Position numbers and translations under genes: made by a program
Notes under the pieces: model-generated
The model's database searches: none
What the model was told of the DNA's origin: nothing
What the model saw: only the letters and a program-made list of their open reading frames with translations
Assembly (NCBI RefSeq): GCF_900110465.1
Contig: NZ_FODV01000008.1
Coordinates: forward strand, 62,001-126,000
Direction of reading: 5' to 3'
Source of the DNA: Halogranum amylolyticum
GTDB taxonomy: Archaea > Halobacteriota > Halobacteria > Halobacteriales > Haloferacaceae
DNA length: 64,000 nucleotides
In this document: positions 57,498 to 64,000 of the stretch, piece after piece
Position numbering within the stretch: position 1 is the stretch's first letter
Layout of the letters: every line of letters begins with the position of its first letter

Positions 57498-57515
57498 GTC
57501 CGAGCGTGCGAGGAG

Positions 57516-57983
57516 TCACCGAAACAGTCGGTAGGCCGCCTGCCCCGTCGCGACCGCTTCGGTGCCCCCCTCGGGCGTCGGACTCTCGACGGTGACGGTG
57601 CTGACGCCGATAGAGCCGCCCGCACGGACGACGTCGGCAGTCGCGGTGAGGTTGCCGGACGCCCGTCGGAGGTAGTTCACGTTGAGGTTCACCGTCACCA
57701 CGCCGCCGTCCAGCGGGTCGTCGAGCATCGTCCGCTGGGCGACCCCGCCCGCCGTGTCGATCAGCGTCGCGGCGACGCCGCCGTGCATCCCCAGCGAGTC
57801 GGCGTCAACCTCTCCGGCGGGGGGTTTGTTCGTGAGTTTCTCGTCGAACGGGACGGTCATCACGACGCGTCCGTAGTCGATGGCGTCGACGGTCGTGTTC
57901 AGCCACGCGAGGAAGTCGTGACGGTCCTCGATGTACTCTTGGACCCAGCGGGCGGTGTCCGCGGGGAACTCGTCTGTCGGCAT
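57516..57983 (-). CDS. PaaI-family hotdog thioesterase
   Basis: A 155-residue hotdog-fold protein. The conserved LGMHGGVAATLIDTAGG block (about 74-90) contains the G-G..L-D catalytic region of the PaaI/YiiD group; NVNYLRRASGN is the substrate-tunnel strand. It hydrolyses acyl-CoA esters, probably aromatic or short chain. I chose the ATG at 57983 (MPTDEFPADTARW) because the preceding codons are Arg/Pro-rich and unlike the family. Single gene, convergent with pncA, stop codons 18 bp apart. Confidence 0.85.
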   Translation of the reverse strand: MPTDEFPADTARWVQEYIEDRHDFLAWLNTTVDAIDYGRVVMTVPFDEKLTNKPPAGEVDADSLGMHGGVAATLIDTAGGVAQRTMLDDPLDGGVVTVNLNVNYLRRASGNLTATADVVRAGGSIGVSTVTVESPTPEGGTEAVATGQAAYRLFR

Positions 57984-58122
57984 ACCTCCACCACACGGAA
58001 CACGGGTTTGTAGTCGTCGGTCGGCGGCGTCGACCGCCAGACTCGACGGGAACCGGGGGAGGGCGGGGAGTTGTGATGCGTCGGCCAAAACGCGTTACTG
58101 CCGGAGACACCACCGCCCGAAC

Positions 58123-58410
58123 ATGAGCACGTACACCGCGCTCGTCGACGTCGCAGATGCCAACGTCCAGAACGTCCAGGAGTTCGCCTCCGTCTGGGGC
58201 GACATCAGACAAGACATCGAGGGCTGTGGCGGCGAACTGCAGGACGCCTACGCCATCCTCGGCGAGCACGACTTCCTCGTGCTGTTCGAGGCCGAAGACC
58301 AGCAGGCGGCGCTGCAGATCGCTCTCTCGATGGAGCGGTACGGACTCGACACTCAGACGATGGAGATCATCCCCGTCGAACGGTTCGGCGAACTCGTCGA
58401 GGACATCTAG
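58123..58410 (+). CDS. GYD-domain protein
   Basis: A 95-residue ferredoxin-like-fold protein: MSTYTALVDVADANVQNVQE, then DIEGCGGELQDAYAILGEHDFLVLFEAEDQQAALQIAL and ERFGELVEDI. The GG.....Y...G.yD.....E..D....A pattern is the GYD family of small dimeric (Dabb-like) proteins. Function is unknown; some members may be monooxygenase- or heme-related. A single gene followed by a broken DUF4385 gene 30 bp downstream. Confidence 0.85.
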   Translation: MSTYTALVDVADANVQNVQEFASVWGDIRQDIEGCGGELQDAYAILGEHDFLVLFEAEDQQAALQIALSMERYGLDTQTMEIIPVERFGELVEDI

Positions 58411-58440
58411 GCCGACAGAGCGAGGTGACCGGCCGTCGAA

Positions 58441-58847
58441 GTGAACCCCGTGACCGGAGACGACGGCCCCGAGTACGACACTGATTTTCGCGACCGTCCC
58501 GAGGAGTACCGCGTCGGTCGCGGCGAGGAGGACGTGTTCAAGATCGGGCCGACGAGGCGGGTGAGGCTATCTACGAGCGCTTCTGCGAGTACCGCGAGAA
58601 CGACGAGTTCGTCGGGATGGACATGGCGCGGAAGTACCTCCAGATGGGATACACACGGGCGATGCGCTACGCGCGGTATCCCGGTGGCCGGAAGTACGGC
58701 GACGATGGAGCCGAACGCGACCCCGAACACTGGGCCGACCACGACAAGCGCGAGGCGGCGCTGGGGTACGAGGTCTGGTGGAACCGCGTCGAGGACAACG
58801 AGGCCTACCAGCGGGCGAAGGAGGCCCACCGCGAACGCGTCGACTAA
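58441..58847 (+). pseudogene. DUF4385 gene, disrupted by an internal deletion and frameshift
   Basis: The first frame reads MNPVTGDDGPEYDTDFRDRP, then EEYRVGRGEEDVFKIGP up to about 58551. From 58548 the continuation is in another frame: ADEAGEAIYERFCEY, ENDEFVGMDMARKYLQMGYT, YPGGRKYGDD, and to the stop at 58847. Both halves match DUF4385, whose members keep a YK.E.LP.W.F segment between them; that segment is missing, so about 35 bp seem deleted together with the frame. The C-terminal 76 codons could still be translated from ATG 58617 but lack the N-terminal half. Confidence 0.8.
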
Positions 58848-59701
58848 CCGAGTCGGACCGGGTCGTCGGTCGGCCGGATCGTCAGTTCGACCGCGTCGCC
58901 GACGGCGAACTCGTGGTCGAAGGCGACGAGTTTCGCGCCGAACGCGGCGTCCTGCGCGGCGAAAAGCGAGAGACCGACGATGCGCTCGCCGTTCGCGAGC
59001 AGTTCGACGTCGTCCCACGCCACGTCGCGTCCGTCGGCGACGCCGACCGGCGTGCCGAGAAACGAGAGCGGACCGCGCGGTCCCTGCGTCGCCCGCGGCG
59101 TCAACACGCCGCCACCGCCGTAGTGCGTGAGTCCGCCGTCGAGCACCGCGCCGTCGTCGGCGGCGATACCGACGAACGACTCGCCGGGTGCGGGGTGCGT
59201 CGGGGCGTCGAGCACGGCGTACGTCTCGCCGACGGCGACGACCTCGCCCGTCCCGTCCCACGCCAGCGGTTCGACGTCGACGGCGACGTCGACGGGCAGC
59301 GATCCCGAGGCGCGGTACGGGTTCTGCCCCCGTTCGCGGAAGCCGAGGTGGACGTGGTTGTCGACCCACTGACCGAAGAACCCCGAACGGACCATCTCCC
59401 CGAGCGAGTCGCCGACGGCGACGACGTCGCCCGCCTCAACCGCCGGGTCGACGTGGAGGACGCGCGCGAGAGCGTCCCCGCAGTCGAGGACGATCAGATG
59501 GTCGTGGTCGGTCGCGTACGAGCGGTCCGGACAGCGGACGGTCCGCGTGGCGACGACCTCGCCGGCGACGGGCGAGATGCCCTCGTTCGTCTCGGGGTAG
59601 AGATCGATCGCACAGCCGTGGTCGTGGGCCGGATACGGCGAGTTGTACAACGAGAAGCGTCGGTAGCGCCGGAGGACGTCCGCCGAGAGCGTGACCGCCA
59701 T
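58844..59701 (-). CDS. M23/LytM-like protein
   Basis: A 285-residue cytosolic protein without a signal peptide. The N-terminal half resembles the LytM/M23 fold: HDHGCAIDLYP (His28 and Asp33), a barrel-like series (ISPVAGEVVATRTVRC, LHVDPAVEAGDVVAVGDSLGEM) and NHVHLGF, the HxH pair. M23 enzymes cut peptidoglycan, which archaea lack, and spacing of the first motif is not the canonical HxxxD, so catalysis is doubtful; a carrier/biotinyl-lipoyl hammerhead-like fold is another reading. The C-terminal half is beta-rich (FGAKLVAFDHEFAVGDAVELTIRP). Stop overlaps the pseudogene's end by 4 bp. Confidence 0.6.
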   Translation of the reverse strand: MAVTLSADVLRRYRRFSLYNSPYPAHDHGCAIDLYPETNEGISPVAGEVVATRTVRCPDRSYATDHDHLIVLDCGDALARVLHVDPAVEAGDVVAVGDSLGEMVRSGFFGQWVDNHVHLGFRERGQNPYRASGSLPVDVAVDVEPLAWDGTGEVVAVGETYAVLDAPTHPAPGESFVGIAADDGAVLDGGLTHYGGGGVLTPRATQGPRGPLSFLGTPVGVADGRDVAWDDVELLANGERIVGLSLFAAQDAAFGAKLVAFDHEFAVGDAVELTIRPTDDPVRLG

Positions 59702-59753
59702 GGACGCTCTCGGCGACGGGAGCGCTTAGGTACGTCGGGTTCTATCGTCGACT

Positions 59754-60443
59754 ATGCGCGTCATCCGCGGGCGGGCGGCGACCCCCGAAGCCGACCGGGA
59801 ACTGACCGCCGAGCTGCTCGCCGAGGTGGCCGAGCGCGGCGTCCCGGCCATCCGCGTCTGGGCCCCCCACCGACAGGTCGCCTTCGGGCGGCGGGACAGC
59901 CACGCCGACGGCTACGAGCGTGCGAAGAACGCCGCCGAGGAACGCGGCTACCCGGCCGTCGAGCGGAGCGTCGGCGGACGAGCGGTCGCCTACACGGGCG
60001 AGACGACGCTGGCGTTCGCCACGGCGGTCCCCGTCGACGACCTGCGGCAGGGGCTCGACCGCCGGTACGAGGAGACGACGACGACGGTGCTCGACGCCCT
60101 CCGCGACCTCGGCGTCGTCGCCCGACGCGGCGAACCCGACGAGTCATTCTGTCCGGGCGCGCACTCGGTGCAGCGCGACGGGAAGCTCGCGGGCATCGCC
60201 CAGCGCGTGACGAGCGGGTCGGCGCTGGTCTCCGGCTGTCTGCTCGTCGCCGAGCGCGAGGAGGTCGTCGACGTGCTCGACCCGGTGTACGACGCGCTGG
60301 ACGTCCCGTTCGACCGCGACTCCGTGGGCACCGTCGCCGACGCCGGCGGCCCCGACGACCCCGAAGACGTTGCCCGCGCCGTCGAACGAGCGTTCGTCGG
60401 CGACGACGAGATGGACGTGGAATCCGTCGACGACCGATCCTGA
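59754..60443 (+). CDS. Lipoate-protein ligase family protein
   Basis: A 229-residue BPL/LplA/LipB-fold protein. Typical blocks: VWAPHRQVAFGRRDSHADGYERA (about 35-57), RSVGGRAVAYTGETTLAFATAVP with the R-x-GG-x-A-V core, and KLAGIAQRVTSGSALVSGCLLV where Lys is the expected acyl-AMP ligand. Haloarchaeal members of this group are shorter than LplA and may act as octanoyl/lipoyl transferases or as LplA C-terminal-less ligases for the glycine cleavage or 2-oxoacid dehydrogenase complexes. The assigned subclass is uncertain. Confidence 0.85.
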   Translation: MRVIRGRAATPEADRELTAELLAEVAERGVPAIRVWAPHRQVAFGRRDSHADGYERAKNAAEERGYPAVERSVGGRAVAYTGETTLAFATAVPVDDLRQGLDRRYEETTTTVLDALRDLGVVARRGEPDESFCPGAHSVQRDGKLAGIAQRVTSGSALVSGCLLVAEREEVVDVLDPVYDALDVPFDRDSVGTVADAGGPDDPEDVARAVERAFVGDDEMDVESVDDRS

Positions 60444-60915
60444 CCCCACTGGCGCGCGCTGGCAGTCGCTCCGTCGACTGCCGAGTGCGTGCGAGGGACG
60501 AGGGAGAGAACGCAGTGAACGAGCGAATCGGTTGGGGAGGGCGTGGCCGGTGCGGTCTGCTGTCTCTCGGTGTATTTCGGGAGTCGTGGAGCACTCACCG
60601 AGACTACCTCACGACGAGCAACAGAGCTAACAGATATCACAGTGAGAGGTCGGTAGTGAACCACGCGAAGCTCTCCTGACACCTCGGACTCGCGGGCGGT
60701 GCACTCACCGCCGTGGCGTCGGGGTCTCGTCTCCCCTCGGAGTGTCGAACAGACCTCGCGCTCGCGACGAACGCGCTGGGTGTCGTCGGTGGCCTGATCC
60801 TCGTCGTCGCCACGGCCTCCATCCTCCTCGTGTCGACTCGCCGGAACGACTCCTCGATCGAACACTCTCCACCCGAAGCCACGACCTTTAGCACCCGGCG
60901 ACGAACACTCCCGAT
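60444..60915. other. Gene-free stretch with a repeat and a hydrophobic ORF remnant
   Basis: About 470 bp without a convincing gene. It starts with a dispersed repeat (see 60514). From 60680 a frame directly after a TGA reads HLGLAGGALTAVASG, later LALATNALGVVGGLILVVATASILLVSTRR to about 60830, a membrane-helix-rich fragment that has no good start (only GTG at 60713) and runs into pyrC in a different frame. It looks like the tail of a decayed small membrane protein gene. The pyrC promoter must lie in 60840-60915. Confidence 0.5.
60514..60548 (+). repeat. Dispersed repeat, copy 2
   Basis: AGTGAACGAGCGAATCGGTT followed by GGGGAGGGCGTGGCC matches the copy at 25911-25946 in about 32 of 35 bases. 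Both copies are on the + strand. Confidence 0.75.
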
Positions 60916-62205
60916 ATGCTCTTTCAACACGCGACCCTCGCCGACGGGCGGACCCGCGACGTCCGCGTCGAGGGTGAGCAGATTGCAGCGGTCGACGCCG
61001 ACCTGACTCCCGCAGACGACGAGCGCGTCGTCGACGCCACCGACAGACTCCTGCTTCCCGGCGCGATCGACGCGCACGTCCACTTCCGGCAACCGGGGTA
61101 CGAACACAAAGAGACGTGGGAGACGGGGTCGCGAAGTGCCGCCGCGGGCGGCGTCACGACGGTCGTCGACCAGCCGAACACGTCGCCGCCGACGACCTCC
61201 GGCGAGGCGTTCGACGAGAAGGCCGCGTTCGCCGAGCAGTCGCTCGTCGACTGGGGGATCAACGGCGGCGTCACCGGCGAGTGGGACCCCGACTCGCTGT
61301 TCTCCAGACCGCTCTTTGCGCTCGGCGAGGTGTTCCTCGCCGACTCGACGGGCAACATGGGTATCGAGGCCGACCTGTTCGCCGACGCCGTCGCCCGCGC
61401 CGCCGAGGAGGACGTGGTCGTCACCGTCCACGCCGAGGACGCCACGCTGTTCGACCAGTCGGCGAAGGAACGCGCCGCCGACGACTACGACGCCTGGAGC
61501 GCCTACCGTGCTGCCGAGGCCGAGGCGGCCGCCGTGGAGCGGGCGCTGGCGGTCGGCGGCGACTCCGCCGCACAGATCCACATCGCCCACACCTCCACGC
61601 CCGAGGGCGCAGACCTCGCCCACGACGCCGGGGCGACCTGCGAGGTGACGCCGCACCACCTCTTTCTCTCCCGGGACGACTACGACGAACTCGGGACGAA
61701 GGGGCGGATGAACCCGCCGCTGCGGAGCGAGGAGCGCCGCGCCGGGATGGTCGACCGCCTCGTCGACGGGACGATCGACGTCGTCGCGACCGACCACGCG
61801 CCGCACACCGAAACCGAGAAGGACGCCGGCATCTGGGACGCGCCGAGCGGCGTCCCCGGCGTCGAGACGATGCTCCCGCTGCTGCTCGAAGAAGCTCGCA
61901 ACGGGACGCTCTCCCACGAGCGCGTCCGGGACGTCACCGCCGCGAACGTCGCCGAGATCTTCGATCTGCCCCGGAAGGGGAGCGTCGAGGTCGGCAACGA
62001 CGCCGACCTCGTGCTCGTCGACCCCGAGGCGAGCAGGGAGATCCGCGGCGACGAGCTCCACTCGAACTGCGGGTGGACGCCGTTCGAGGGCCGACAGGGC
62101 GTGTTCCCCGAGTTGACCCTGGTTCGCGGCGACGTCGCCTACGAACGCGACGGGGACGGCGGCGAGTCGTTCGGTGACGCGGCGGGACAGAACGTCCGGC
62201 AGTAG
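60916..62205 (+). CDS. pyrC: Dihydroorotase
   Basis: A 429-residue type I (amidohydrolase-superfamily) dihydroorotase for pyrimidine synthesis. The zinc site blocks are GAIDAHVHFRQPGYEHKETW (about 49-68, HxHxR), the VHAEDATLF and IHIAHTSTPEGAD His ligands, TPHHLFLS, and the catalytic ATDHAPHTETEK Asp-His near 293-304. The KG-RMNPPLRS substrate loop is also present. It starts at ATG 60916. Other pyr genes are not in the window. A single gene after a 470-bp gene-poor region. Confidence 0.94.
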   Translation: MLFQHATLADGRTRDVRVEGEQIAAVDADLTPADDERVVDATDRLLLPGAIDAHVHFRQPGYEHKETWETGSRSAAAGGVTTVVDQPNTSPPTTSGEAFDEKAAFAEQSLVDWGINGGVTGEWDPDSLFSRPLFALGEVFLADSTGNMGIEADLFADAVARAAEEDVVVTVHAEDATLFDQSAKERAADDYDAWSAYRAAEAEAAAVERALAVGGDSAAQIHIAHTSTPEGADLAHDAGATCEVTPHHLFLSRDDYDELGTKGRMNPPLRSEERRAGMVDRLVDGTIDVVATDHAPHTETEKDAGIWDAPSGVPGVETMLPLLLEEARNGTLSHERVRDVTAANVAEIFDLPRKGSVEVGNDADLVLVDPEASREIRGDELHSNCGWTPFEGRQGVFPELTLVRGDVAYERDGDGGESFGDAAGQNVRQ

Positions 62206-62425
62206 GTAGTTACGGCCGCGGTTGCCGCGAGCGGGCGAGGCGACTCTACTCGACCAGAGAGAGAAGTACGCCTCGCTGTGGCGTGCGCAGACGGGGAGTG
62301 AACTGCCGCAGTAGTGGGGTCTGGTGTGCCGCTTCGTTGCCCTGTGCGACAGAGTCATCTGCGCGAGGCCGACTGACTGACTGACCGCGGAAGTCGGTCG
62401 AGAGAGGGTGCTCTACACCGCGACG

Positions 62426-62626
62426 TCACCACCCGAACGAGACGGCCCACAGGCCGACGACGACGAGGAACAACGCACCGAATCGGTCGGCAGTTCGCCC
62501 GGCGTCACTGCGTTCGGCCGTGTCGAAGAAGGGGTCGAGCCGGTAGAGGAGCGACGGGTCGGAGAACCCGACCACACCAGTGACGATGGCGACGACGCCG
62601 AGTGCGACGAGGGAGGGGTGTTGCAC
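62426..62626 (-). CDS. 66-residue membrane protein
   Basis: Two transmembrane helices (LVALGVVAIVTGVVGFSDPS, about 6-25, and FGALFLVVVGLWAVSFGW at the C-terminus) separated by a charged loop (LDPFFDTAERSDAGRTADR). Similar small double-helix proteins are widespread in haloarchaea without a known role. It lies 42 bp downstream of another small membrane-protein gene on the same strand. Confidence 0.65.
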   Translation of the reverse strand: MQHPSLVALGVVAIVTGVVGFSDPSLLYRLDPFFDTAERSDAGRTADRFGALFLVVVGLWAVSFGW

Positions 62627-62668
62627 GGCCGAGAGGTTCTCAGAACGATGTAAAAAACGACGGGCTGG

Positions 62669-63001
62669 TCAGACTCCACCGACGACGACCGTCGCCACCG
62701 CCGACCCGACCATCACGCCGAAGCCGAAACTCCCGATCCGAGCCATCGCGCGGCGGGAGTTCGTCTCGGTCCACCCCGACGCCGCGTCCAACTGGTCCTG
62801 CATCGCCTCGACGCTGTTGGCGGCGAGGATCGACCCCGACCAACCCAGCAGTCCGAACCCGAAGGCGAGCGCCCCGAGGAGAAACACCGTGTCGCTCGCG
62901 GCGCGGACGCTCCCGAGTGCGACGACGGCGGAGAGGAGTCCGGCCGCGCCGACGACGAGTCCGACCGCGAGGGCCAACCCGACGAGGCGCAGTCGGGACA
63001 T
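62669..63001 (-). CDS. Three-helix membrane protein
   Basis: A 110-residue protein with hydrophobic segments at about 5-30, 36-60 and 90-108 (LRLVGLALAVGLVVGAAGLL, TVFLLGALAFGFGLLGWSGS, FGFGVMVGSAVATVVVGGV) and a short polar loop (NSVEAMQDQLDAASGWTETN). It starts directly after the ABC-permease stop codon, so it may be co-transcribed with the transporter genes. Function unknown. Confidence 0.65.
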   Translation of the reverse strand: MSRLRLVGLALAVGLVVGAAGLLSAVVALGSVRAASDTVFLLGALAFGFGLLGWSGSILAANSVEAMQDQLDAASGWTETNSRRAMARIGSFGFGVMVGSAVATVVVGGV

Positions 63002-63946
63002 CTAGTCGACCGCTTCCCGCATCCGCGGGTCGAGCGCGTCGCGCATCCCGTCACCGAGCAGGTTGAAGCCGAGGACGGTGATGGCGAGAAGCAAGCCGGG
63101 GAAGAACGACCACCACCACTCGCCGGTGAGCAGCCCCTGTTTGACCCCGTTCGAGAGGATGAGCCCCCACGAGGGCGTCCCGGCCTCGGCACCGAAGCCG
63201 AGGAACGAGAGCGCCGCGAGGTCGAGGATGGCCAGCCCGAAGTTGAGCGTCGACTGGACCGTGATGGGAGCGAGGCAGTTCGGCAACACGTGCCGGACGA
63301 GCACCCGTGGGTCCTTCGCGCCGAGCGCGACGGTCGCGTCGATGTACTCGTCTTCGAGCACCTTCAGCGCCGCGCCGCGGACGACGCGGGCGAACCGCGG
63401 CGTGTAGACGAGCGTCAGCGCCGTCACCGCGCGCCACAGGCCGAGTTCGTCCGGGAAGATGGCGACGAGCGCCAGCGCGAGCAGCAGCGACGGGAACGCC
63501 AAGAGGACGTCCATCGTCCGCATGATGACGTTGTCCGTGATGTCGCCGTAGTACGCCGCGACGATGCCGAGGCCGACCCCGAGCGTCGTCGAGATGCTGA
63601 CGGTGACGGTGCCGAACATCATCGCGAGCCACGCGCCGTAGAGCACGCGACCGAAGATGTCGCGCGCCTGGAGGTCGGTACCGAACGGATGTTCTGCGCT
63701 CGGCGGGGCGAGACTGGGGTTCGTGCCGATCTGCGTCGTCTTCAGCGTCGCAAGGTCGGGTGCGATACCGACGAGCGCGCCGAAGCGCGCGTAGAGAGCG
63801 ATGGCGACCATCGCGAGGATGATGAGCATCCCGGCGACGGCGAGGCGGTTCGACAGCAGATCAGAGAGGAACGGTGACGCCTGCAAGCGAGCGAGAAAGC
63901 CCCGCTGGGTGGCAGTGCGCTCCGCGTTCTGTGTTTCCGTGCTCAT
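63002..63946 (-). CDS. ABC transporter permease (DppC/OppC type)
   Basis: A 314-residue inner-membrane permease for peptides, nickel or sugars (family PepT). An N-terminal cytosolic segment is followed by six helices; the HPFGTDLQARDIFGRVLYGAWLAM entry block and the coupling-helix EYIDATVALGAKDPRVLVRHVLPN (EAA motif, about 212-235) are intact, as is the GDGMRDALDPRMREAVD end typical of DppC. Its start overlaps the stop of the upstream permease by 3 bp. The substrate-binding protein and ATPases are outside the window. Confidence 0.92.
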   Translation of the reverse strand: MSTETQNAERTATQRGFLARLQASPFLSDLLSNRLAVAGMLIILAMVAIALYARFGALVGIAPDLATLKTTQIGTNPSLAPPSAEHPFGTDLQARDIFGRVLYGAWLAMMFGTVTVSISTTLGVGLGIVAAYYGDITDNVIMRTMDVLLAFPSLLLALALVAIFPDELGLWRAVTALTLVYTPRFARVVRGAALKVLEDEYIDATVALGAKDPRVLVRHVLPNCLAPITVQSTLNFGLAILDLAALSFLGFGAEAGTPSWGLILSNGVKQGLLTGEWWWSFFPGLLLAITVLGFNLLGDGMRDALDPRMREAVD

Positions 63947-64000
63947 TGTTCGATCCTCGGATCGAGATACGTGTAGGTCAGGTCGACGCCCAGGTTCACC
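63943..64000 (-). CDS. ABC transporter permease (DppB/OppB type), C-terminal end only
   Basis: Only the last 18 codons are in the window (VNLGVDLTYTYLDPRIEQ, then TGA). The NLxVDLxYxYLDPRI ending is characteristic of DppB/OppB permeases, and the 3-bp overlap with the DppC-type start is typical of these operons. Confidence 0.85.
   Translation of the reverse strand, partial: VNLGVDLTYTYLDPRIEQ

Noticed and set aside
58617-58847. 76-codon ORF taken as a separate gene
   Set aside because: It is the C-terminal half of the broken DUF4385 gene.
60713-61006. GTG-started membrane ORF before pyrC
   Set aside because: Runs into pyrC out of frame without a natural stop; only the first part looks protein-like, so listed as a remnant.

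Overview
The window is chromosomal DNA of a halophilic archaeon (class Halobacteria). The evidence is the very high GC content with strong G/C third positions, the acidic proteins, the TATA-box promoters with leaderless or short-leader starts, an archaeal RNase P RNA, a tRNA gene with a bulge-helix-bulge intron, F420 enzymes, haloarchaea-specific families (HalOD1, the Hvo_1808 surface proteins, small CxxC zinc fingers) and lipoproteins with twin-arginine signals. The genus cannot be fixed from the sequence. Most of the window is ordinary, densely packed housekeeping and surface-protein sequence; accessory DNA is limited to a few small patches.

Layout. 1-4.7 kb: a DHH phosphoesterase cut by the window edge, a Nudix/eIF2B-like fusion, a small metallophosphatase, then cofE and an F420-dependent LLM-class oxidoreductase. 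4.7-5.7 kb: a lower-GC island with small Cys-rich ORFs and an orphan IS200/IS605 right end. 5.8-11.2 kb: a zinc-finger protein, a PspA-like coiled coil and the overlapping mutS-mutL pair. 11.4-15.7 kb: the MoxR/DUF58/transglutaminase trio with 4-bp overlaps, then aIF1 and a membrane-anchored gluzincin. 18.3-25.9 kb: rhodanese, Nudix, RimI, aconitase, dUTPase/dCTP deaminase family and DUF4397 genes among small conserved proteins. 25.9-26.3 kb: a dispersed repeat, copies of a tRNA 3' end, and tRNA-Lys(UUU) with an intron. 26.4-31 kb: an M20 peptidase, a ParB-HTH/ribbon-helix-helix protein, and a stand-alone ferredoxin-dependent nitrite/sulfite reductase. 31-42.6 kb: an AIM24 protein, HalOD1, an EamA transporter behind an unusual leader hairpin, a 5'-nucleotidase, a beta-CASP nuclease, a PQQ-type beta-propeller, a SOUL protein, and a spondin-domain lipoprotein with a sulfite-oxidase-like molybdoenzyme. 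42.7-49.3 kb: a metzincin lipoprotein, a CDF exporter, a CPx metal ATPase and rnpB. 49.4-57.5 kb: AMMECR1, pncB, three tandem Hvo_1808 paralogues, an IS605-derived element without transposase, and pncA. 57.5-64 kb: a PaaI thioesterase, a GYD protein, a broken DUF4385 gene, an M23-like protein, a lipoate ligase family protein, pyrC, small membrane proteins and the start of a peptide/nickel ABC transporter operon.

Working links. cofE makes F420 for enzymes such as the LLM oxidoreductase beside it. mutS and mutL are translationally coupled. MoxR, DUF58 and TgpA form a known chaperone/envelope module. pncA and pncB are the two steps of nicotinamide salvage, here separated by the surface-protein array. 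The CDF and P1B ATPase form a metal-efflux pair.

The observations I think most deserve a second look are the 14-bp/6-bp leader hairpin with a 36-codon upstream ORF ahead of the EamA gene, the Hvo_1808 triplet in which the middle copy has lost the first His of HExxH, the intron-bearing tRNA-Lys with copies of its 3' end nearby, and two orphan IS200/IS605 right ends that keep the terminal hairpin of TnpB-associated RNAs but have no TnpB. I did not see a CRISPR array, a prophage or a complete insertion sequence.
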